A DNA stretch of 64,000 nucleotides from Xenia sp. Carnegie-2017 (lineage: Eukaryota > Cnidaria > Anthozoa > Malacalcyonacea > Xeniidae), in NCBI RefSeq assembly GCF_021976095.1, contig NW_025813487.1, forward strand, positions 2,400,319-2,464,318, read 5' to 3'. Position numbers and translations under genes: made by a program. Within the stretch, counting starts at the first letter, position 1, and each line of letters starts with the position of its first letter. The notes below the pieces were generated by a model. The model had not been told where the DNA came from. It did not search any database and saw only the letters and a list, made by a program, of their open reading frames with translations. Below are positions 46,060-58,229 of the stretch, one piece after another.

Positions 46060-48999
46060 ATAAAAAACAATAGAGAAATGTTACGCAGGAGACAATTTTC
46101 CCCTAAAACATATTGAATCGAACTCATCACTGTCTCTGAATAACAGAAGAAATTTGGATTAGCACAAAAAATAACATAGTATACGAGACTTCCTAAAATG
46201 CATAGGGAGAGATTGTTCTTAGCATTCCACTTGCTAGTTTACACTTGCTTAGATTGGGGCAGGTAGAGTGTGATGGGTTTTTACTTAAAGTAATGCTTAA
46301 TTTTCTCAGTGAAGTACCATGCATTATAAGAACAAATATCAAAACATATACTATACAAATCATTTATAAAGTAAGGCCAGCCTTTTGAGTTTTTTTACAA
46401 ATTTTTCAACCACCTCATGATGCAACCTCTGAATCCCCTTTTTGTTCAATGATATCTTTATGAATAGAGATTCTACACAAAGAGATAAGCAGACCTTGAC
46501 TCATTCTATTCCTCAAATAGCTTTTGACCCTTTTCACGCAAGAAACGATCTCTCTACTGAAGCACTTGCCACTGCCAAGACAAAATTCAATTTTAACAAA
46601 TTTACCACTTGACGTAAACTCGACTGGAGATTAAATTTGTGTATGTATTTAAGCACCTCATTACTGCACTCTTTCTGAAAGTCCTTGTCGTTGTAAATGA
46701 AGGAAAGTTGACTCTCCAAAGTTTGGATGTCAAAAAGAGGACTATACTTATCTTTGAGAAGATTGATCTTCTCCTGTGGAACTATGCCCTTCCATGTAGT
46801 AAATAGTTTAGGATTTACAAGGTCTAAAAACTCGAACTGATTAATATCTTGAAATCGTACACTTTAATGGAATCAATAATCTCAAAATAAAGCTGTTTGT
46901 AATTGTATCTACTATCTGCTCTGGTTGCTGGTGGGCCTACTTTTTCTAGTGCAGTTTGGTAAAACTCGGTGAAAGCTTGATCTGTGCGAAGTGATACAAT
47001 AAACTGCTTGAAATTGTCAATCTTGCTTATGCCATAGTTAAAATGGGTTTCCCTATTTTGAAGAATGGAATACAAAATTGTGGACTGTTCTAAAATCCTG
47101 TAAAAAACACACACTAGAAAACAAAAGAGAAAGCTATTAAGATAATGCAGTAAGCCATTTATTTTACTTAATGACTCATCATCCCATCCAGCTGGTTATT
47201 CAAGTACCCCTAAAAAATATGTAAAAGATTTTCAGAGTTTTTGTGCAATTCATTGATTGATCTAGAGCGATAATACCATCTTGTTTCACCAGGGGCTAGA
47301 AACTCAAGGTTGTTAGATGTGAGAAAAGCTTTTCTTTTTTGGGCATTGCTTGTAAATGTGCTGAATGCAATTATATTAAGGCTGACTGACATAGGACCAG
47401 ATTCAATCTATAAGCTGCACAATGAACAAAGTGGGCAAAAGGATACTCTTGTCGAACCAATGCTTGAACACCATAGATATGGCCAGAAATGACAGATGCA
47501 CCATTATATATTTGCAAAACCAACTGCTCTTTCATATCGGAATGCTAACCAAATTTATCTTTGACAACTTGTGATACTGCTGTGGCATTTTTGTTCATAC
47601 TTACATACATAAATCCTAATTGCCTGTCAAAAATTTACTTGCTTTGTCAAACCGAGCAATAACACTTAGCTGCTCTTTGGTGGACACATCAGATGTTTCA
47701 TCATCCTGAATACTCATAAATGTGCAATCATTTATTTCCTTTCTGATTTCATCTTCAATAATTGAATCAAGACAGCTGATAAGTCATTTTGAATTTCTGG
47801 GGAGACTCCAGTAAATCTTCTGTTACCAATTATATCTGATTTTGCTAGTCTACTGTGCAGTCGACGCTCAAATACAGAATCAAACTTAGCAAAACATTCG
47901 AGCAACTCTCTATAATTACCTTTGTTCAAGCTACCTTCGGACTCATTGTGTCCTCTAAATGGCAACTCTTGCTTTGACAAATACAGCAATGCCTCAGTCA
48001 CAGTTTTTAAAATTTCTAGATTTTGTCTTACTTCGTCATTGTGACGCTTAATTTCATTTCTTCTCGCGAGAAATATAAGACAATCAATTCGTTTACTAGC
48101 TCCATACGTTTTCCATGTCTTAAAAACAGTCAAATGCGATTTAGATTTTCTCATGCTTCTTAGCATCAGACATAATACTTCGCATATCGTTGAGGCCATT
48201 CATAATCCATGATGGCGATGTTTTCGGGGAAAACATTAGACATGGCCAACAAAACACTTTCTGCAAGGTTGTACAGCCACACAGCCAGTCCTTCGCCTCC
48301 TAATTTCTTTGAAATGCTCGTCCCTTTTTTTGGATTGTTAAATTAGGAGTAGGCCGTTCGTGAACGATAACATTCTGTTCGACTAACGATCGAGCAGAGT
48401 ACGGTTTAGCTAATAAGCTATTTCCTATATCAACATCAGTTGAGCAAATCGCAGTTGCACTTGAAGCCATTGTGTCATACACACAAATACAAAATAGCAA
48501 TTTGAGAGCAAACAAAATGGAAAATTAATACCGACAATGACACGTAATTTGATAATCACTAACCGCTGTACTCGTATATTAGAAGGTTGAATAATTACAA
48601 CCTCCGCCAATTTAAAATAGCGGGAACTCGACTATAAAAACAGGATATTTGAGCATGCGCCAAGTCCCTTAGTCAACCAGAAATCAAAAATTCTCATATA
48701 GAATTGTATTGTATGTTTCGCCCTCTGAAGATGGGCGGAACACGTGGAGAAATCGCGCCAGTATGCATTGAAATGTGCGAGAAAAAGCTGGTGGTAGGTT
48801 ACAAGACAAATCTTGAGATTTTTCGGTATTACGATTACGAACCACCGAATAAAAGCGTGAAAATGAACGAATGAAACATAATATTACAAATTGTTTGTGA
48901 AATAATATTTATCTAATCTCCAAATAGAATATTTAGTATATTTTGGAAAATTTCTACTCCTGCCGGGCGGGAGTAGCGGGACCGCTAGCTACGCCACTG
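46060..48999 (-). mobile_element. Decayed hAT transposon (hAT-2)
   Basis: The right end CGCTAGCTACGCCACTG stops at 48999 and is the same terminal sequence as in hAT-1. Transposase remnants lie on the minus strand. No matching CAGTGGCG end was found at the left, where the element fades near 46060 against the duplicated gene block. Sequence at 46080-46270 recurs at 28685-28890. The element is thus an end-truncated member of the hAT-1 family. Confidence 0.78.
46534..48515 (-). pseudogene. hAT transposase remnant (hAT-2)
   Basis: Pieces in 5' to 3' order: 48515-48300 (N-terminus, start likely at MASSATAI, 48470), 48199-47732 (KSHLTVFKTWKTYGASKRID, then RHNDEVRQNLEILKTVTEA), 47392-47210, 47114-46824 (YRILEQSTILYSILQNRE) and 46719-46534 (VVNLLKLNFVLAVASASVER, the start of the hAT dimerisation region). 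Several stops and shifts separate them. Order and wording match hAT-1, and the retained parts differ, so both descend from one family. Confidence 0.8.
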
Positions 49000-49393
49000 G
49001 TTGTTACGACCGACGATTTTCGACAACTATATCTAATGTATGTTTGATATTTGAACTGTAAATATTTTAAACAACGTAAATAGTTATTTCTTGTGTCTAT
49101 TGATCATGGTTTCAAAAGAATCATTTATTTTTAAATATATATGAGATATTAAATCATTTAAAGAAATTCAAAAAATATAATTCTTTTGCTTTCTCCAAAG
49201 ATTCACCAGAGTAAACCAAACCATTTGTCAAATATTTTGATTTTCCTCATTTTAACTATTGTTAATGAAACTTACAAATAATTTCAAGAGAAATCAAAAC
49301 GGTTTTTGTAACTTTAAAATTTCGGCGTAACTGTTCGGCAACAAAAGAAGCGTCTTGAACGTTATTATACATCTTACTAGTCTTACTAGTAGG
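49000..49393. other. Short intergenic stretch between hAT-2 and Polinton-2
   Basis: AT-rich sequence without a recognisable gene. Confidence 0.5.
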
Positions 49394-49492
49394 CACATAG
49401 TAAGCACAAAAAATCGCACGGATAGCAAAGCCAAACCCAGTAGCCAAATACGGCCGGCCCACCCTAGCGCCCGCGTGGCTGGCCGTCGGGGT
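49394..49492. repeat. Polinton-2 left terminal inverted repeat
   Basis: Shares CATAGTAAGCACA, AATCGCAC, a GGCCGGC-rich block and GGGGTCTATTA, in this order, with the inverse complement of 58229-58087. It lacks the outer 70 bp or so present at the right end, so it is shortened at its outer side. Confidence 0.8.
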
Positions 49493-49639
49493 CTATTAGT
49501 TAGTACTCGTCGAGAGATTCCCCTCGAGGACCCAGTCCAACATGCGGAAGTGGGCATCTACTCGCTCCCTCGCAAGCTCAATTTGTCGTTGCAGTTCCTC
49601 GGGAGCAGCCTGGAGGAAGCGGTGAGCTCACCACCTAGA

Positions 49640-49805
49640 TCTCATCAGATCTCAACTAGCTTTTCTCGGTGCCCAGGCGACTCGACATGCTTACATAGCC
49701 ATTCCACATCCCCGCCGCTGTCGTCACACAGGCGGCAAACGAATTTTATAGCATTGCCAGCCAACCACGAGATTATGCCGCCGACCAGTAAAATGCTCGG
49801 CTAGA
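49640..49805 (-). pseudogene. Polinton-2 part: small putative zinc-finger ORF
   Basis: A short minus-strand frame has a hydrophobic start and then FVCRLCDDSGGDVEWLCKHV with a downstream His, a CxxC...HxxxxxH layout like a C2H2-type finger. Family not recognised. Its position next to the terminal repeat matches the accessory ORFs often found at Polinton ends. Confidence 0.4.
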
Positions 49806-50069
49806 TTCATGACGCTCATAGCGCCAGTTTGACATGCCAAACATTCCATACCAGCGACGGCTATTTCATACAAACAATTTTATTCAAATACTGGTTTTCC
49901 CTCACTCTATTCCCTCGCAAACAACAGGCTGTAATTAAAAGAGATGTTCACCGCAGTGATTTATTATGATCACAGCTCGGGTGTAGCCCCCGGCGTGGGT
50001 GGGGTGACGAAAACTGCAACACCAAGATGACACAAACGGGGATGCAACACAGTCAATGGCGAACAAAGT

Positions 50070-50717
50070 TTATGTGTAGCGTGAATCGCCATCCGCCACT
50101 TGACGATGAATTCTTTTTAGAGCGTCCAGCTGTGCTTCTATCTCTCGCGTCTGTTCGCGGAGAGCTCTCTTTGTCTGGCTTCTAATGTCGTCTTTCAACG
50201 AAGCGAAGCGCTCTGCTTCGCCCAAAACGAGCTGGTACTCACTTTCGTTGCAGTTCCCATCTCGAAGCGCTCGGCTCGTGATCAGCGAGATTGTTTGGAG
50301 CACGGTCTCAGCGGACGTCGGATTGCGATCGTGTTTTTCAGCTTTCTCGTCCAATCTGCGGCTTACGACCCGACCAGCGATAGTGGCCGTGCCGCAAACA
50401 GCTGTTAGGCCTTCGAGAGCGATCCCGACAGGAGTTAAGACGATGGTACTGAGTACGGCCACGTCGCTAACAACGCTGCCAACAGTGATAGCAGACAGGG
50501 CATTGCTTGCGCCGTCTAACCCGTTCACAGCTCTTTTGTACGTTTTGTAGAGCGTTTGGCGGGCTTCCATTTCTGTGTGCAAGGGAGCTTCGACCTCTGA
50601 AATCTTCTGTAGTCGGTACGTATTTTCGGCATCGCTCGCAGTAGGCAGCGTAAGATGGAGAGGCTCCGTCGACACCGAAGGTGAAGAAGGGGGCGCGGAG
50701 GGCTCACACGAGGTCAT
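50070..50717 (-). CDS. Polinton-2 part: 215-residue protein of unknown function
   Basis: A minus-strand open frame with a Pro/Ser-rich N-terminus, a central hydrophobic region (about residues 80-115, VAVLSTIVLTPVGIALEGLT) that could be one or two membrane segments, and a charged helical C-terminus. I do not recognise the family. It is open along its length. Confidence 0.55.
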   Translation of the reverse strand: MTSCEPSAPPSSPSVSTEPLHLTLPTASDAENTYRLQKISEVEAPLHTEMEARQTLYKTYKRAVNGLDGASNALSAITVGSVVSDVAVLSTIVLTPVGIALEGLTAVCGTATIAGRVVSRRLDEKAEKHDRNPTSAETVLQTISLITSRALRDGNCNESEYQLVLGEAERFASLKDDIRSQTKRALREQTREIEAQLDALKRIHRQVADGDSRYT

Positions 50718-50960
50718 ACTGCTGCAATAGCAATGTCACTATAAAATCAACGGTAGCGTCTGTTGAAGAAAACCCAATAACAGCCCCGCGTCAACCTCTA
50801 ATGCAGGGTCAAAACTGTGAAGGCAGAAACCTGTCCGCGTGGTTTGCGCACTTCGAAAGTTGTCTTCTCGACACCCTTCGTTTTCAGCCAGACTGTCGCA
50901 ACATCGTTTACAGCAACCGCAATCCCCATGCAAAGCACTCCACTCCAACTTAGAACCGGG

Positions 50961-51434
50961 TCAAGCGGAGACCATCCGCTGCCCCCCTCTCCTCCTGCAG
51001 AGTAATACGCGTAGGAGACACAGAGACATGGAAGCTCCCACCCCAAGCCTTTTGCAGTTTAGTGCTGTCCAGATGACACCGCTCGTTTTCAGCCCGCTCA
51101 ATCCAGATACCCTAAATCTGTATCTTGCATTCTTCAGATTCGCACCTTCCCCAAACCGCGCCACCACAACGTCCTGACGTACATGTTCAGGCAGCGTTCC
51201 TGTAGCAGTTCTCAGTAAACCACCCAAACGGTCATCAACGCCATGGAGGTCGAGCTTGCTTACCTTTAGCAGCGCGACAGTATGAGAGAGAGTGCCCTCG
51301 GTATCCTCATTCTTAATTTTAGTTTCGTTTCGCACCACAGCATCCTGTAAACGAGCAAGATGCTCCTCCTGATCACTGATCACCGAAGCAGCCGCCGCCT
51401 TCTCCCAAGTGGTCGTCCAAAATGCCATGTCCAA
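50961..51434 (-). pseudogene. Polinton-2 part: unknown ORF, possible virion-related
   Basis: A 157-residue minus-strand frame (MDMAFWTTTWEKAAAASVIS at the start) lies where Polintons keep structural genes. It is helical at the start, with a beta-like C-terminal half. No family recognised; the assignment to virion parts is by position only. Confidence 0.4.
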
Positions 51435-51559
51435 GGCCTCAAGCGTTCAATATAGCAAAAACTTGCTAGTGATGCGGCTCCCGTTAATGAGGAGCACATT
51501 GATAACGTCAGCATCGCTAGTCATCTTGCCTCTGACGCCTCCAGGCATAAAATGACGAT

Positions 51560-52550
51560 CATAATTTATAAGTTTGCTCTAGGGTGTTTTGGAGTAGGTT
51601 TTAAGCAAGACCACCAAATCACCGAACTTCTGCCCTGACCCCGGGACCGCAAGAGCATGCTGTTTGATCTCCTGCAACTTCTGCCTCGCCAGGCAAAACT
51701 GGGCATGGCCGAAGTCGACTAAGGCGTTAGCGACCACCTCAAAATGATACCTGCTGAGAAACTGTTGCTTTACGTTGTTTAAAAGCACGCGATAGTCAGC
51801 CACGATGACAACACGCATATCCTGATCCACCTGAGGCTCCCTGAGATGTGCTTCAAACCCTTGAGGGTTTTCCTTAAACAATTGTACCAGCTGCGCACGT
51901 GGAGTGAAATAGTTGCTTTTGAGAAAGGCCTCGGGAATCTTCTGACACCCAGAAAGCGGTTAAAGACGAGCAGCAGCAAGCGATCGAACTCCCCCTCTTT
52001 TCGAGTCTGGAGAGAAGGCGCGGTTGTAGTGACCGCCTGGAGTTGGTTTTCAAACGGACATCAGCGACGCTGTCGCGATCTTGGCCTGTATCTTCAGAAT
52101 AGTTCAGTTACCTGGATTTGACTGCGCTCAGGACGACTCTTCATTGAGAAGCTCAGGGTGGCTCTCGAACAAGGCATAGAGCTCCTTTACGCTTGGGTGT
52201 TTTTTTAGCTCCAGCAAGCTCAACTTAGCAAGGGGATTGGTTGGTATATACTGCAATGCTTAACGCAGGAAGGAGATGAAATCCCGGTGGCGATTTGGTG
52301 CTCCAGCCCCTTTGCTCGGGCCCCATCGGGGAGATAACCCAAGACCTCTATAAAGGAGTAAGCGCGCTTGATAATATGCTTGGGTTGGTTCTCAATAAAC
52401 TGGAGGCCCTCCAGCCACCGCGCTTTTGGGATGAGGAAGGCCGACCGATAACCATCCGCCACCCGCTCAAGCCGCTGTGGGAGACCATCGACTATCCGGA
52501 CTCAAATACGTTCCATTTTCTTCAAACATACGCTTAAAAATCTGGTGATA
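51560..52550 (-). pseudogene. Polinton-2 part: decayed coding remnants of unknown identity
   Basis: Several short minus-strand frames with coding-like composition fill this span. None matches a Polinton family that I can name. In complete Polintons this position, next to the ATPase, often holds capsid genes; only about 1 kb remains here, and it is broken. Confidence 0.4.
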
Positions 52551-52665
52551 TCCCTTCTGAACTGCTTCCTCTAATTCTTGGTCAGATTTTTTCTGAATTA
52601 AAAAGGCTGCAAAGCTGCTAGCAAGTTTAAAAAACTTTCTGGTAATGACGGAGAAAGCAAAGCTT

Positions 52666-53271
52666 TCACTGAAAGTCCACTGCAATAGATTTTTCGTCGC
52701 AATAATAGGCGAATCGCTGATTTGTGCAGTCCATAGCGAGGATCGGGCGATCGCAGCGGGTCAAGAGTTTCTCGTACAGTTTGAAGATCAGAGCCGGTTT
52801 ATTGCCCGTGCCGCCGAAGAGCGTATTAAGAAACCGCTTCACGTTCGACTTATCCGTGAATCGGAAGAGATAGAGAAAGTTTGTGTTAACCTTCATGTCC
52901 TTTATGTTGTCGAAGCTCTGGGAGAGGAAAAAGACGTTCAATTTCAGATGATGGCTATACATCGTAAAGAACTTATAGAGGCATTCCCTCTGCGTTCCAC
53001 ATTTGAGATTCATGACGCGGATGTCGTCGATGATGACGTAGGACTCCGGTTCTATACTCGTATCCTCGATCGATTCAGGCATGACGAAATAATGCTTCAA
53101 GACCGTGTTAGGTTGGATATATTGATCAGCGGAGGTGTTCGAAATGACGTAATTGCCGCCACCAGTGCTAGTATCGCGCGCGATAACTCTTGGAAGAACA
53201 GGAGGCGCGGGCACCTGTGATGGCGTCGGGACGACTGACCAGGGGGCGGGGAATAACAGCCGAAAATCCAT
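52666..53271 (-). pseudogene. Polinton-2 part: packaging ATPase (A32/FtsK-like), C-terminal portion
   Basis: The frame contains SYVIIDDIRVMN (Walker B with the two acidic residues) and, after a spacer, LKLNVFFLSQSFDNI, the strand ending in a polar residue that is typical of FtsK/HerA-type packaging ATPases of Polintons and large DNA viruses. In the living family it loads element DNA into a capsid. The Walker A part is not evident in this frame, so only part of the protein remains. Confidence 0.7.
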
Positions 53272-53292
53272 TTGGGAAAGATATGCACCGCT

Positions 53293-53777
53293 CTAAATGT
53301 TGAACGACTGGCTGATGTGGGCGCTCGTCAGGGTCGAGGACGCTGCCCGCAAGGCCTGGGAGATGCTGTTGCTGATGGGCTGATGGAAACGTGAAGACGC
53401 AGCGGGAGTTGAAGTAAGGACATTGGGTGCCAAACTTGTGGCTGACGATTTCAACCTAGAAATGGCCCTCGATTTTGCGCGATTCGCTGCTCTCTTCCCC
53501 GTGCTCTTTGCAGCATCCAGGAGCATGCTCTTGAATTCATCCAAACCGCTATTCTTCGCTCGCTCCGTGGTCTTCCGTCGTGTCCCTGCTGTTCTTCTAG
53601 GCGTTGCGCGCTTCGACGCCCCCGTCTTCCGTCTTGTTGTCGACCTTGGCGCTGCGCGTGTTCTTGTCGCCCTGTTCCCGTCGTCTTGCGAGTCTTTCCA
53701 GCCACAATCTTTTTGCACCATCGATGCTCGCGGGATGGCACATATTCCACGCGGTAGTCTTCGGAGGGGTGAGACAT
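53293..53777 (-). pseudogene. Polinton-2 part: basic, DNA-condensing core-like protein
   Basis: A Lys/Arg/Thr-rich minus-strand region (RTRAAPRSTTRRKTGASKRA and on), followed by a Ser/Ala-rich tail, resembles in composition the adenovirus core proteins VII and X and the basic ORFs of related elements. Composition is the only evidence. It lies between the ATPase and the protease. Confidence 0.45.
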
Positions 53778-53919
53778 GTTGCCGTTAAGAATACCCGCGC
53801 CGAAGATACTTTCAACGACATTGTCCTCCAGCGAGCTGAGCGTACCGAGGCCTTCTTCGCGTAAGGGACCATCCTAATGGCCGCTCCCAACAGCCTCCCG
53901 CTGTGCTCAGTATAAGGAA

Positions 53920-54280
53920 TGGATTACCCGCTCTCGAGCGTGGACATCGAACGCCTCCTGAAGGCCGAGCGAGCCCGAAGACGGTTCGTTGGGGTCTGTA
54001 GCTACGAAAGCCTACCACATCTCCACAATGGGCAGTTTTGAATCAGCAACACGGACAACATCTACCTCTCCATGATCCGGTCGAAGGGGGGCACCACTGG
54101 CTAACTGTTTGTTGTACTGGAACGCATGTGCTTGTCTTCGATAGCTTTGGACGAGCCCCAGCTGCGCAAGTATTTTCTGGAGGTCTTTCCCGAGCGGGTC
54201 TTGTTTATAGAAGAGGGTTCTGTAAAGGGCTTTTAAAAAGATTAAGGGGAATGTTCTAGCTAATGACCAGAAGGTGCTCG
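53920..54280 (+). pseudogene. Polinton-2 part: adenain-like cysteine protease
   Basis: The plus strand carries GGHHWLTVCCTGTHVLVFDS followed by FGRAP, which matches the His and Asp environment of adenovirus-type (C5/Ulp1-like) proteases; a short N-terminal coding stretch lies just upstream. In Polintons the enzyme matures virion proteins. Broken; only part of the fold is readable. Confidence 0.65.
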
Positions 54281-54546
54281 ACCTTATGCCTCTGACCACT
54301 GGCGGTGGTACTGACGATTTCGAAGCTGAAGAGAAGTCGCTTACGACACATAGTGTCAAAGCCGTCGTCCCGACGCATGGTCGACGGAAGCGTTCGCCTC
54401 GCAGAGGTCTACTTCCAGTTGCCGTGCTGCTATCTCAAATCTGGCTAAAGTGGCGTCGGCTAATGTCTCAGATCTATTAACGGAGCGCAGTGCTATAACC
54501 TAAGTTCGACATCAGTACTCCGAATGAGGTCCACCAGGCCGATCTT

Positions 54547-55080
54547 TTGTTTCTGCCTTATGATCGAGTCAGAAGACGCACATTCAAATACGCATTGACG
54601 GTCGTCGACGTAGCAAGTCGGTATAAGGAGGCCCAGGCAATCACTAACAAGACAGCAACTCAGGTTGGGAAGGCGTTAGAGTGTATTTGTGCCCGTGGGC
54701 CTCTTCGATGGCCTAAAGTTTTACAAGTCGACCCTGGCTTGGACTTCCGCGGGGCAGTGCAAAAAGCGTGTGATAAAAAGGGTGTCACGATTCGACGGGG
54801 TAAGGTCGTGGTTCATAGAGATCAGGTGATCGTAGAAAGATTTAATCTAACTTTGGCGGAGCTATTGCTCGGTTACCAGTATTATCGCGAGCTGGCTGAG
54901 CCCGGAACTCGGAACAAAGATTGGGTATCAAGATTAACTGAGGTGGTTAAAGCGCTCAATAATGAAACTACCCGTTTGACGGGCGAAAAGCCCTCCCTTG
55001 GGATTCGGAAGAAGAGCGTTAAGGCCATACTGGCTGCGCCGGCGCTTTGTGCGGTTGGTTTCAAAGAGCGACGCTTGCCA
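54547..55080 (+). pseudogene. Polinton-2 part: retroviral-type integrase (c-INT)
   Basis: The core domain is visible: ALTVVDVASRYKEAQAITNK with the first catalytic Asp, VLQVDPGLDFRGAVQKACDK with the second, and the QVIVERFNLTL helix with the Glu. It is a DDE integrase as in all Polintons and inserts the element DNA. It is transcribed toward the polymerase, which lies on the opposite strand, the usual converging layout. The N-terminal zinc-binding part is not clear. Confidence 0.8.
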
Positions 55081-55086
55081 TCGGAT

Positions 55087-57713
55087 TTATGGTGCAGAAT
55101 TTGTATGCATATCCATACCTTCGGCTTTCAGGATAGAGTATATCTTGGGCCTGTGTCCCACAAACTCAGCGATAGGCGCCCCAGCGCACTCGTCCTTCAT
55201 TTTCCCCAGCACCTTCTTCTTGGCTGTGCTGAACAGCGGATGGTCTTTGGGATAGTTGCTGGTGTCGTAATGACCGACGTTGCGCTTCATGTCGGCGTAC
55301 ACATCCTCAGTCTGGATCTCCAGCATAAGGCTGTCGGTGTCGGTGTAGAGGAGCTCTGCTGATGACCCGTACTGCACCTTGAGATGGTTGTTGTACCAGT
55401 CGTACATCAGGTGCTTCGAGAGGTCGAGAATGCTCATGCCCACGAAGACAGGCCGGTTGAACAGCAGACTGCTTTTATTCATGTGAACGGCTGCGAGTTC
55501 TGTTGATCATGCTGATGTCGCCGCGCAAGACCTTCTCAATGAGGAGATGCATATCTATGTCACTGAGCAGCTCGAGCTCCACCCCTGTGTTTTGAGGACG
55601 TCCCAGCTCAGACCCGGGCTTGTATAATAGTGGGCCGGGTCTAGCTTGCATTGCTCGAGGCACAGTTTTCGGAAGTTCTCGAAGACATCGCCGAGGAGAA
55701 GGTCATCAGTCCGAAGGTAGAGGTCGTGGTAGTCGCTAAGGGTTGTGCAGCCGAAGGCATCCCAGTCCTTTTTTTCGTGGGCATAGTCGTCATCGGTAAT
55801 GCCTTCATGGGAAAGTTTGCTGTAGAAAGCCTCCTTCGTTGGGAGGGACCCCTCGTTGAATCTGGACCAGCCGTCCATATACTCGTAGGGGTAGATACCC
55901 TTGCGGAGCAGGAAGGTACGCCTCTTGGGGGTTGGCTTGAAGTCTGCTGTGATGCGCATGTCTGACGGATCGCTGGCTTCCACCAGTTTATCCAGACGTA
56001 AGAGCATAAACTGAGCGCTGTAGATGAATCGAAGCTGGCCGATACTGAACGAGATGTATTTCTCGGCATTATTGGGGATGCAGGTGACCTTCCCTTCAGT
56101 CTTTGCGATAGTCTGCATGATGAGATGGCTGTCGTAGCCTGGCAGGTTGTGGCTTTCTTGTGGCTCCCCAGTCCTTTCCTCTCATGTGCATAGGCTCGGG
56201 TTAGCCAACACCGTCTTGATCTTACGCTCTTCTTCTTGGAGCGCATCCATTAAATGCTTGGCCGCATCAGGCCCTCGGTAGAGCTGCAGCGGCTGCGTTT
56301 CCCCGTCGGAACAGACGACTATGTACGAGTAACCGCATGCTTCGTGCCTAGAGGTTTGCTGGGTGCCGCTATTGTCGTGGTTGAGCGAGGGCCCTTGATT
56401 TTGCAGACCAGGCTCTCGATGTCGGCGTTTATTATGAAGGGTCCTTTGAGCTGCTTGTGGTAGTTCTCAAAGCGGATTTTGTGATTTTTCCGGGGTTGGC
56501 ATTCTGATGGCAACCGTGACCTGGTTGATGCCTCGAAATTCAGGCTTATGCTCTTCCAGCGAATCCTGTCTGGTGAAGCCGTGAAGTCAACCCTCACAGA
56601 AGTGCAGCCGGTGGGTATCCGTCGATTCCCGGTTGAGAAGGCGGTTGAAGTCCTTCATCCAAGTGTAGTGGTGTTTCTCAGGATTTTTCGAATCCGAGAC
56701 GAGGAAGAGATTCACAGTCTTGCGAGCTCTCTCTATTTTGCTCAGATGGCAAGGAAAGACGCCGCCTTCCCAACCATACACGTTAATAGCAAGGTCGTTC
56801 TAACGCTCTACTCGTTCGAGCTGGGAAAGCGGTGTGGGTGCGCTCATCCCCGCAATGTCAAGGCCGTCTTTAGTGGGATACTTGCTCGGCCGTTACGCGT
56901 TTTTAGCTGCGAGAAACAGGCAGCTCTTAGAGATCAGCGGAGGCAGTCATCGTCTTTGTTTTTCACGTTGACGATCGCCTTCTTATTCTTGACCGCGGTG
57001 GGGAGAGGAAGGTATGAGCCTCCACGTAAAGGCTGGTAGTGAGCGATGTCAAGCCAGAGTGTTTTGACACGATCCACTATCCACCCAGACCCTTCCTGTG
57101 TGAACTCTTCTAATCTCTCCAGGATTGTTGGGAAGGCTTCATGTAGGGCTTGCAAAATCTCATGCTCCTGTAGCAGCGTGATCTGCTTTGTCCGGAACAC
57201 TGGTGCTTGAAGCACCTGTGCCATTTGCTTCATCCTTCCGAAGCTCAACCTCTACAGCCAACTGTAACTTAACTCCTCGTAGAGCTAATAGCTCCTCGAC
57301 AAGTTTGCGTTCGATGGGGATTAGCGTTTTTGAGGAAAGCCATCAAGTCGAGTTCAGAGGGGTGTCCCTTTGGCACCTGCATTTTAGGCTCTCAGATGAT
57401 AGCTGAAGGTCTTCGTTTCATCCCACTTAAGTTCCGTGGGTGGTGGGGGAGGAGCCCTTGTGGGGCATTGTGACTTAATTCCAGCCAGAAGCTCATCGAT
57501 GTATGCATCAATTTCATCATCGGTAGACTTGAAGGGGCTGCGCTTGCGCGGTTTGGGGATACGCAGAGTGATATTTCTTGGCGTGGGTGTTGAGGCAGCG
57601 GACGGTTGAAGAGCCTTAAGAGAGGCGTTCAGCGCGTGTCCGCTTATTACACCTTGGTCATATAGTTGCAGAAGTTTAGGAACGGTATCCATCTCGAGTG
57701 TCGCAAATCTCAT
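55087..57713 (-). pseudogene. Polinton-2 part: protein-primed DNA polymerase B
   Basis: Minus-strand remnants match the polymerase of Polinton-1 closely: the YTDTDS catalytic box near the 3' end, the SFSIGQLRFIYSAQF stretch and the LRTDDLLLGDVFENFR region, with the Pro/Arg-rich N-terminal part at about 57384-57713. A good part of the palm seen in Polinton-1 is absent here. Broken by many changes. Confidence 0.88.
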
Positions 57714-57768
57714 TGGTATGCATTAGGGGAAAGTTTTTGTAAATCAAAGTCAATTCTAAATGTCGAAA

Positions 57769-58035
57769 TTAATTCGGCGAGTACGCTAGCAATCGTTTTC
57801 TTGCTTTTTTCTGTTTATAAACAAACATATGCTGCACCCTATTCGCACCGCAGCCTTTACAAAGGATACTTTCTGTCTGTGTTCCGACGCCGCACTTACG
57901 ACATGGTTGTCGAAGTCGCTTGCCTTCCCTTAACCGCCTGATATAAAATCCGCAGTATTCACCCATGCAGCTTCGTCCACATGTGGTGAGATTTCCGTAT
58001 AATAACCACGCACACTTGTTCTTACCCTGCTTCAT
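57769..58035 (-). CDS. Polinton-2 part: 88-residue Cys-rich zinc-ribbon-like protein
   Basis: An open frame directly inside the right terminal repeat. It holds three Cys groups: CAWLLYGNLTTCGRSCMGEYC, PCRKCGVG and LCKGCGANRV, the last two giving a CxxC...CxxC zinc-ribbon layout, with a basic C-terminus. The same small protein is present, broken, at the matching place in Polinton-1. Function unknown; a DNA-binding or terminal protein-like role is speculation. Confidence 0.6.
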   Translation of the reverse strand: MKQGKNKCAWLLYGNLTTCGRSCMGEYCGFYIRRLREGKRLRQPCRKCGVGTQTESILCKGCGANRVQHMFVYKQKKARKRLLAYSPN

Positions 58036-58086
58036 GGCTTTCGAATGTTTGGATATACAATATGTTAGAATTTATGTCTAAGTAAA

Positions 58087-58229
58087 TAATAGACCCCAGA
58101 CGGCCGGCTGCGCGTGCGCTGGGGGTGGGCCGCCCGTCTTTGGCTCCTGCCGTTGTCCCGAGTTTGGTCTTTGCGTTATCCGGTGCGATTTTTGTGCCGA
58201 CCTATGTGCTTACTGTGTGCTTACTATGT
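58087..58229. repeat. Polinton-2 right terminal inverted repeat
   Basis: Inverse partner of 49394-49492, and direct relative of the right end of Polinton-1. About 70 further bases (to about 58295) are shared only with the right end of Polinton-1, up to CTCCTTTTCAAA. Confidence 0.8.
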
